NCBI RefSeq assembly: GCF_032854445.1
Contig: NC_088297.1
Coordinates: 21,153,127 to 21,217,126, forward strand
Source: Liolophura sinensis
Taxonomy: Eukaryota; Mollusca; Polyplacophora; Chitonida; Chitonidae
Direction: 5' to 3'
DNA: 64,000 nucleotides
Positions 36,301 to 46,500 of this stretch are shown in pieces. Position numbers and translations under genes: made by a program. Numbering within the stretch: the first letter of the stretch is position 1; every line of letters starts with the position of its first letter. A model generated the notes under the pieces. It searched no databases. It was not told the DNA's origin and worked only from the letters and a program-made list of their open reading frames with translations.

Positions 36301-39300
36301 TTCTACTGGAAAATTGTAAGTTTCATCACCAAAAATAATATTTTGTGACATTTATTTGCCTCTAAAAATGTACTTTTGTGGGCGAAATTATGGATCATTT
36401 AGGATAATTTGTGTATTGGATCGGTGTTTCATGCCGTCCTCAACAATACTTCACTTAAATGACGGCGGCCAGCATTATGGTGGGAGGAAACCAAGCAGAA
36501 CTTGGGGAGGATCCAACTGCCTTCCACAGGTTACTGGCAGACTTTCACATGCATCACCTGAGCAGAAGCCGGCATGTTTTCAGTTGATATTAACATCACT
36601 TATAAGCTTTCAAGTAAGTGGGAAGGTCTACCAGCAACCTGCGTGTGGTCGTGGGTTTTCCTCGGGCTCTACCAGGTTTTCTCCCACCATATTGCTGGCT
36701 GCCGCTGTATAAGTGAAATATATATTTATACAAATTAACAAATAATTTTTTCTAACAACTAAGTAAAACATCGTTTCAATGTCGGATTTAATTATTTTCA
36801 GTTTTGAACAGTTATAAAGACTAGAGTAATCCTGTTGTCAGTCAATGAGGCACTTCTCAGATGTTCATTGTGCAAAACTGTTCTTCTGGGAATCGATGTC
36901 ACTCAAACATGTGACAGCAACTTCATTTTTAAAATCTTATATTTATTACAGGCATATTCAAATTTTTGGATGAATATTATGCGTCATTAGACCGTGATCG
37001 TGCTCAGGGAGATGGCGTTGAATCCAAAGCTGAGCAAGGGGCGGGGTCAGGTGAAGCTCCACCCTCCTCTGCCTTATCTGACAGGGCACAACTAGATAGC
37101 AGGTAATATCTCGTTTAACAATTTTGTAGTTGAAGAGAGATATGTGGATTTGCCCTTACTGGTACCTTAATTCTTCAACATTTTCAACCGCCTCTGCGAC
37201 CAATATTTTTAGACATTCAGAGAGAACTATGGGGTATATAGATATAATATGCACAGTTTTATGAGGCCTCCATCTTAGTGACACAAACAAATAATTCTAG
37301 CGTCATTTTCATAAGAATTGTATGCATAACTTCCACTGGAAAAAGTACTTTAGAGGTCGAAAAGGCTGAAGATTTATTATATTTTCAAAAATAAGGACCG
37401 TTATGGTCTCTAGTCAGAGCATAATCTTCCTATTTCCTAGTGTGTTTGGGGGCTGATTTCCCCAAAATACACAGATTTATGCGCACCCCTCTGTTAATGT
37501 TAGCTCAGTGGGAGTAAGATATGATATGACACATGATGGTTTTGTGTGTTTGATTTTGGTCAACTTAAATGTGCATTCAAAACTTTCAAAAAAAAAAAAA
37601 AAGTAAGAGCTGCATTTTAACCTGGGACCTCATTACCCACTTGTCCGTTCTGACTGGCTGTGGAGAGAACAAGGCTTTTATATCTGGATTTTAATATGTT
37701 GTTATTGTAACCATAATGAGGTATCTCTACACTCTGAACCCATACCGCATAGACAGGTGTAATAACTTTGTGTGTGTGTGTTTTTTTGCAGGAATGATCG
37801 TCGATCAAAAACACCCAGAGCGTCTGTAGTGTTTTCCTCTGTAAGTAGCTTTTCTTTCACAGATTACTAGCCGAGTTATCTGCCTGTGGAGGAGTCTGTT
37901 GTAATCACCAAGTGGTGTCAGTATACTGTGACTGGGTGGGACGTCTTTTCTGTTGTTAGTACGCTTTGACTGGGTGGAATGTCCTGTCAGGTGTCAGTAT
38001 ACTGTGACTGGGTGGGATGACCTGTCTGGAGTATGCTGTGAATGGGTGAGATATGATAATGTATAATGTGGGTTGGGTGTAAGTATTCAATGACTGGGTG
38101 AGGTGTCGTGTCTTGTGTCAGTATACTATGACTGGGTGGGTGTCATGTTGGGTGTAAGTATACTATGACTGTGTGGGGTGTCATGCATGTTGTCCGTATA
38201 CTATGACTAGTGGGGTGTCATGTCTGGTGTCAGTATACTGTGACTGGGTGGGTGTTGTATCTGGTGTCAGTATACTGTGACTGGGTGGATGTCACATCTG
38301 ATGTCACTATACAGTGATTGGATGGTGTCATCTGGTGAGAGTACAGAATGAGTGGATGGGTGTTGTATCTGGTGTCAGTATTCAGTGACTCGATGGTTGT
38401 CATGTCGGTTGTCAACATGCTTTTACTGGGTGATAGTGTCATGTCTAGTGTTAGTGTACATTGACTGGGTGGGGTGTCATGCCTGTTGTCCGTATACTCT
38501 GAGTGGGTGGGAGTGTCCTGTCTGGTGTCAGTATACTGTGACTGAATGGTAATGTCATGTCTAGTGTCAGCGTACTGTGAATTGGTGTGACTTGTTGCCT
38601 GGTGTCAGCATACTGCGACTGGGTGGGACATCTTGTCTTGGGTCAGAGTGCAGGGACTGGATGGGTGTTGTGCCTGGTGTCAGTATACTGTGAATGGGTG
38701 GGACATCATGTCTGGCGTCAGTATACTGTGATTGAGTATGGTGTCATATCTGGTGTCAGTATACTGTGAATGGGTGGGACATCATGCCTGGTGTCAGTAT
38801 ACTGTGAATGTGTGGGACATCATGTCTGGTGTCAGTATGCTGTGAATGTGTGGGACATCATATCTGGTGTCAGTATAATGTGATTGAGTGAGGTGTCATG
38901 TCTGGTTTCAGTATACTGTGAATGGGTGGGACATCTTGTCTGGTGTCAATATGCTGTGAATGGGTGGGACATCTTTTCAGCGAAGCAGTATTAAAACTCT
39001 GGCCTCTTTGGGAATGCAGTGCTGCCAGGAGACAAAAAATGGAGAAAACATTATAATTCTTGCAGTAAAAACCTTTCAGTCAAAACTTATAGATTATCAT
39101 AACACTCTTTTATCTTGAAGGGGAGAATGGACTCTGTGAGAAGAAGTCAGCATGAAAACACAGTCAGAAGTTTAGATCAGAATGGTTGTTCTGCTAGGTC
39201 TATGATGGCAAGCCAGCACACCGTACGACCCAAAAGGTAATGCTGTATTTCACCCCCAAATGATAATGATTATGACTGATAATGATAACACCGTATGAGC

Positions 39301-42300
39301 AATATTTCAGTTTGGTCTAAAGTTTAGTACGTATGCAAAAATGTGCGTTCAGAAGCACATTAAAGCTTTAAAATGATGGTTTTGATAAGAACACTTTTTT
39401 CTGGTGAGAAATATGCGGACTTCACAAGAAACTGTTAAGTTGCCCTGTAAGGAAGGTGAATCAGGGTGAAGCAAAATGTGTCTCTTGAAAACTGTCGAAC
39501 GTTTGGTGCAAATACAGTAAATCAAATGCTGCTTTTGTCTGCGAACAAGTGTATTATGTACATGTTCATCAGAGTTTTCATCAGAAGTATTAGAATTGAT
39601 GCCAGCCGTATGTGGGGAGGTCTGTCAGCAACCTGCGGATAGTCGTGGGTTTCCCCTAGACTCTACCCAGTTTCCACCCATCATAATGCTGGCCCCCGTT
39701 GTATAAGTGAAATATTCTTGAGTACGGCGTAAAACAACAACCAAATAAAGTAAATAAATAAAAAAGAATTGATGATTGAATGATAAATTTTCAATAAATT
39801 AAGTGATAATTTTATAGATAGATTCCTGTATTCTTTCTAAAGAATAATGCATTTCTAGTTTTGAACAGATTTTAAAAAACTTTAATCAGTGAGCAAGCAT
39901 CCTGTTTTTTTTTTTACTATTAACGAAAGACAGGACTCATACATAAGCTTGAAAAATGACGTAAGAAATCTGTTACGAGAAAAGACTTTTAATATTTGAA
40001 CTGTAAACCATAAAGTCGTATCCAGGGATTTTGTATTTTGTTTTTTTTTCACATACATCTTCCTTTATTCGGATAATGTACTGTAAACATGAATTGTTCT
40101 ACACTTTTGTATTTTTGTTTACAGCACTCCAGCTGTACTAGAATTTCAAGCCTCATTGCCTAGTAACAAGTTAGAAACATTACCAGCAGACATGAAGGAA
40201 ATGTTTGCTGAAATTAAAGAAGACAAAGCCTCAGAGATAAATGACACCCTGGAGCAAATAGAAAGGTGAGTTAACAAATTAAATCAAACACAGAATATTT
40301 TTTTGGTATGGTGGAATTCTCTAAACAAAAGACAGTGGCTGAAGTGGTTGGCATACCAGTGCAGCACAATGACCCAGGAGCCTCGAACCAATGGGGTCTC
40401 TGTGAGTTCAAGTCCAGCGAAGGAAGGTCTGTCTGCACATGGTGGTAGATTGTTAGCCACCACAACACTGGCTGTCATCGTATAAGTTAAACATTCTTGA
40501 GTATGATGTGAGACACCAATCAAACAAAATAAACATCAAAAATAAATAAATTTTGGTGATACCATGATTGTACCTATTTGAAACGTCAGTTATATTACTG
40601 ATCAGTTTCACAATAACATGTGAAAACAAGAAGCACATTTCTACCTCTTTTTCAGAAGAGGTGAATCACTCAAAACTGGCTTATTATATTTTTTTTGTGT
40701 GAAAATTTGTCATGTTTCAGAAATCGTCTAAAAACTTGCCAGAACAAGTTCATCGCTCTGAGCATGTTGGCCAAAAAAGGGGAGACTTTTCATAACGCTG
40801 TCAAGGTCATACGACCAAAGAAGAAACCACCCAGTCAGCAACAAGAGCAACAACTGAGGAAGAAGTCTTCCATCCATTGTACTTGGTAGGTTAAGCATCA
40901 AGACTTTCAACAGTCCATGGAATCCATGACATTTGAGATTACAATCACTTCAGTACACAATTTTGCCACTAATTGAAAAGGTGGTGTTCTTTTCGAGACA
41001 ATGTAAAATTTTGGTCACCAGAAATTTCTGAATCCCAAGATTTGACTACATGTGGTTAGTAGACTGCTCCCACTTCCACAAAACTTTTCTCCCTTTTGGC
41101 ACTATTACCCAGTGCCTATTATACCTTTTACGAAAGTAGCCCCTGAAGACTGTCTGGCACCAGCACTAAAACTGACACAACTTGTCCAGGCTTCTACCAA
41201 TCCCACAGCCTTCTTCTTCTCCGGAGGAAGTAAACAGTAAAGTATTTATTTAATTTATCTGATTGGTGTTTTTCGCCTTACTCAAGATATTACACTTATA
41301 GAACGGCCTTATGATGGGTGGAAATTGGGAAGAAGCCAGGGAAAACCCATGACCATCCACAAGTTTCTGGCAGACTTCCCATGAAAAGGAAGCCAATATT
41401 GAGCTGAACTTGAGCTTACAGTGACCGCATTGGTGGGAGTGCTAACCCCCTTGGTTACAGAAGCCCCCCTGGCAACAAAGTACATGCTGTGATCTGTTTA
41501 TGTGGTGTCTAATACCACTAGCTCACCTACTAACTTGCCTGTAACTGGCTTCCAGCATTCCCCTGCCATCCCATCAGCCTTCCTATGCTGTGGTGTAGAT
41601 TTATTGATGTGGCCTGTGGACTAGCACACCTGTACCAGGCTTCCAACATTCCTGTAGCGGACTTTGAGCATTTCCCTACCATCTCACTAGTCTTGGTATG
41701 CTGTGGTGTAGATTTACCGATGTGATTTCTGGATGTTGTACCTAATGCCACTACCTCACCTGTAGCAGACTTTGAGCATTTCCCTACCACCCCACTAACG
41801 TTTGTATGCTGTGGGGTAGATTTACCGATGTGATTTCTGGATGTTGTACCTAATGCCACTACCTCACCTGTAGCAGACTTTGAGCATTTCCCTACCACCC
41901 CACTAACGTTTCTATGCTGTGGGGTAGATTTACCGATGTGATTTCTGGATGTTGTACCTAATGCCACTACCTCACCTGTAGCAGACTTTGAGCATTTCCC
42001 TACCACCCCACTAACGTTTGTATGCTGTGGGGTAGATTTACCGATGTGATTTCTGGATGTTGTACCTAATGCCACTACCTCACCTGTAGCAGACTTTGAG
42101 CATTTCCCTACCACCCCACTAACGTTTGTATGCTGTGGGGTAGATTTACCGATGTGATTTCTCAATGTTATACCTAATGCCACTAGCTCACCTGTAGCAG
42201 ACTTTCAGCATTTCCCTACCATTTCCCTACCGTTTCCCTGCTAGCCTTCGTATGTATGTTGTGGATGTCACGGGGGACAAGCTAGCGTTAGCATTCCACA

Positions 42301-43501
42301 ATCAGTCCCACTGCTTCCACGGCCATCTGAAATGTTTAGTGTCACTCTCTCGATGAAAGCAATAGGGTTAGTCCTACTTTAGTGCTACTTCAATCCCTAG
42401 AGAAACTAGTCATTAATATTAAAACGATATACAAGATACCCTATGGAGTGTAGTTAACACTATTTAACCTCTATAAGGGAAGAATACTCAAAAATCAAAG
42501 TCTCCGGCTGTTTGAGTAAAATTTTCCTTATGTGAGAATGAATCAGGTAGATGTGACGTCGAGTAAGGTGGTTATGCTGGAATGACATGATGCGTGTTTG
42601 AAAGTAGGCGTCATTTGTGGATATACATCAAGGATGGGTGATGCCAAGTGCTCTTGCATGATAACACACTAGCCGGAATTGGAACCAACTCTTTTAATAC
42701 AGTGAAATTTTGTTTACAGTTTAGGAAAGCAATTCAGCAATTCATTTGTGAATCTTGTCATTAACCCTGCTTTTAAGACATACAGGGGGCCTCCGTGGCT
42801 CAGTTGGTTAGCGCGCTAGCGCAGCATAATGACCCAGGAGTCTCTCACCAATGCGGTCGCTGTGAGTTCAAGTCCAGCTCCCTTCTGCTGGCTTCCTTTC
42901 CGGTCATACGTGGGAAGGTTTTTTTTCAGCAACCTGTGGATGGCCGTGGGTTTCCCCCAGGCTCTGCCCGGTTTCCTCCCACCATAATGCTGGCCGCCGT
43001 GGTATAAGTGAAATATTCTTGAGTACGGCGTAAAACACCAATCAAAAAAATTTAAGACATACATGTCTTAACACTGTAGTAGCAATTAGAGGTGTATCCA
43101 CTATATCTGGCTTATTCGACTGTTACTAAGTTGAAATTGCAACAGCTGCCTTCATTCTGAATTTTTCGGCAACTTATCCTTGAAGTTAATGCTTCCTCAA
43201 CTATATCATATTTAAATGTTTTTTTCCTTGGAAAATCTCTGTATTCTGTTTGCTTCTGTCTTTATTGCAGGTACTTGGAGTTGCTGGACAGTTTGCCACC
43301 AAGTTTGAAAGCCGAATGGAATTTCGAAAAAATTTTAGATAAATTGAAAAAATATGGTCTGGTAAGTCCAGTTATCTAGAACATATGCCATTGGAAAACC
43401 CAAAATATAATTTAATATGTACCAAAAGCAAGATGTCATGTGCATGTAATGATTTATCATGATAACATTCCAGTTTATGAATAAGTGTATGATGTTGTGC
43501 A

Positions 43502-43532
<31 letters not shown>

Positions 43533-46500
43533 GTCTGTTGTGCAGTGTCTGTACATGCATGGGTGTTTTTTGCAAATCACTTTGACATGTTGTGAAGTAA
43601 ATTTGAGGGAGTCCAGCTCATGCAGGCTTCATCTCCGGTTGTACATCTGAAGGCCTGCCAGCAACCTGTGGTTGGCCAAGTATTTGTCATCATATAAGTG
43701 AAATATTCTTAAATATGGCATAAAACACCAGTCAAATAAATAAGTATGAGGGAAATTTCTGGTCAGTGTATTAACTTGAATTACTTCAAGATCAGAATCT
43801 TTTAGCAGTTATTTCATGGTGATCCTTTTAGGATCAAGAAGGTCAGCAAGCCAGCGCGTCGCAATGACGCAATAACCTTTTGCTGTTGTGGCCGCTGTGA
43901 GCTCAAGTCCAGCTTATGCTGGCTTCCTCTCCGGCCATATGTGGGATGATCTGTCAGCAACCTGGTCGTGGGTTTCCCCTGTGCTCTGCCTGGTTTTTTC
44001 CTTCATATAAGTGCAATAGTGAAAAATTTTTGAGTACAGTGTTAAACACCAGTCAAATAAATAAGTAAACAAATTTTATGGACTGACAGGTTTTGTGATA
44101 AACATTTTGAGTTGTGCAGTGAAGCATCCCATTTTACTGGAAATGAAAACCAAAAACAGAAAATCCCTATTAGTGTAGAGTCCAGTTTGTCCTTGGGAAA
44201 GCCTTACGGAAAGGATGGATACTTTGTGTCACTAGCTTGCGCCATTCACATGCCTTGTTTCAAGGTCATATTTCAGAAGAATCTCTACAGTTGTTGAAAA
44301 TTAAATTTTTGTAAATATGTTTTGCCTTTCAGAAAAACTTTGACAGTAGTTTGGAATCTCATCTCGATGATCCATGTGTAATTGGTTTTTTCTTGTTAAT
44401 GTTGTATTTGTTAGTCACCTTTGATAGATTTATGCATGTGGAGCACTTTACAAGTTTTCCAACATTTTTCATAGTGTCAAGCACTAAAGCACTTTTTCAC
44501 AGTGTTAAGCACTTTTCCACAGCGTCAAGCACTTGTCAGTTTTTCCAGCATTTTTCACAGTGTCAAGCACTAAAGCACTTTTTCACAGTGTCAAGCACTA
44601 AAGCACTTTCTCACAGTGTCAAGCTCTAAAGCACTTTTCCATGGAGTCAAGCCTTATCATTTCAAAGCAAATTTCGTGTGTTAAAGCACCTTGTACATGT
44701 AATTGTCTATTCATGATGTTTCCAGCACCTAAATGGACACTTTTGATCCTTTACATTTATTTACTTAATTATTTGACTTTAAATTATCAATTACATAACA
44801 GTTTTATAATTTCATGGTGATGATCATGAGTTTTATTGTCAGAGGAAACCTTGCATAAACCACTGACTTTAAGCATGTTACTGACAAACTTTCCTACTTA
44901 CTGCAATCCTTTAACCTTTTCGCATGCGTGCAAGGTGCTGTTTCCAGGGTATTCTGAAGGCAGTATTCTGTGTAGACTGATAAAATTATACTTTTTGTAA
45001 AGCCCAGAAATTTGCCAATCCAACCAATGTAGTTTTGTCACCAAAAACAAAATGTGAATAAAGTGCACTGAAATTTGCTAAAAATTTAGTCATATGCTAA
45101 AAGGTTGAGTAATTAGGGTATGATGTACTGATATATGGGACTGATTCCAGCAATCCATTTCTGACTTTAAAGTCAAAATTTGAGAATAAGATTTTGAGAA
45201 TTTGAAATAAGATTTTTGGAGGATATTGTATGACACTAGACCACTGCATCATGTTATCTTAGGACAAATGTGTCATTATATCAACTTTCAGTACCAAAAG
45301 ATAAGCATAGTTATAGTCCTGTGTCAAAATGTCAACTTTTAGTACCAAAAGATAAGCATAGCTATAGTCATGTGTCAAAATGTCAACTTTTAGTACCAAA
45401 AGATAAGCATAGTTATAGTCCTGTGTCAAAATGTCATCTTCCAGTACCAAAAGATAAGCATAGCTATAGCCCTGTGTCAAAATGTCATCTTCCAGTACCA
45501 AAAGATAAGCATAGCTATAGTCATGTGTCAAAATGTCATCTTCCAGTACCAAAAGATAAGCATAGCTATAGTCATGTGTCAAAACGTCAACTTCCAGTAC
45601 CAAAAGATGAGCATAGCTATAGTCATGTGTCAAAACGTCAACTTCCAGTACCAAAAGATGAGCATAGCTATAGTCATGTGTCAAAACGTCAACTTTCAGT
45701 ACCAAAAGATAAGCATAGCTATAGTCATGTGTCAAAACGTCAACTTTCAGTACCAAAAGATAAGCATAGCTATAGTCATGTGTCAAAATGTCAACTTTTA
45801 GTTCCAAAAGATAAGCATAGCTATAGTCATGTGTCAAAATGTCAACTTTCAGTACCAAAAGATAAGCATAGCTATAGTCATGTGTCAAAATGTCAACTTT
45901 CAGTACCAAAAGATAAGCATAGCTATAGTCATGTGTCAAAATGTCAACTTTCAGTACCAAAAGATAAGCATAGCTATAGTCATGTGTCAAAATGTCAACT
46001 TTTAGTACTTAAAGATAAGCATTGTTAGTCATGTGTCAAAATGTCAACTTCTAGTACCAAAAGATAAGCATAACTGTAGTCATGTGTCTAAACATCAACT
46101 TCCAGTACCAAAAGATAAGCATAGTTATAGTCCTGTGTCAAAATGTCAACTTCCAGTACCAAAAGATAAGCATAGCTATAGTCATGTGTCAAACGTCAAC
46201 TTCCAGTAGCAAAGGATAAACATAGTTATAGTCATGTGTCTAAACGTCAACTTCCAGTACCAAAAGATAAGCATAGTTATAGTCCTGTGTCAAAATGTCA
46301 ACTTCCAGTACCAAAAGATAAGCATAGCTATAGTCATGTGTCAAAATGTCAACTTCCAGTAGCAAAGGATAAACATAGTTATAGTCGTGTGTCTAAATGT
46401 CTACTTCCAGTAGCAAAGGATAAGCATTGTTAGTCATGTGTCTAAACATCAACTTCCAGTACCAAAAGATAAGCATAGTTATAGTCCTGTGTCAAAATGT

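Noticed and set aside
42796-42875. A tRNA gene from the A and B boxes
   Set aside because: The promoter boxes are present, but the sequence does not fold as a full cloverleaf and is fused to a SINE body with a TSD.
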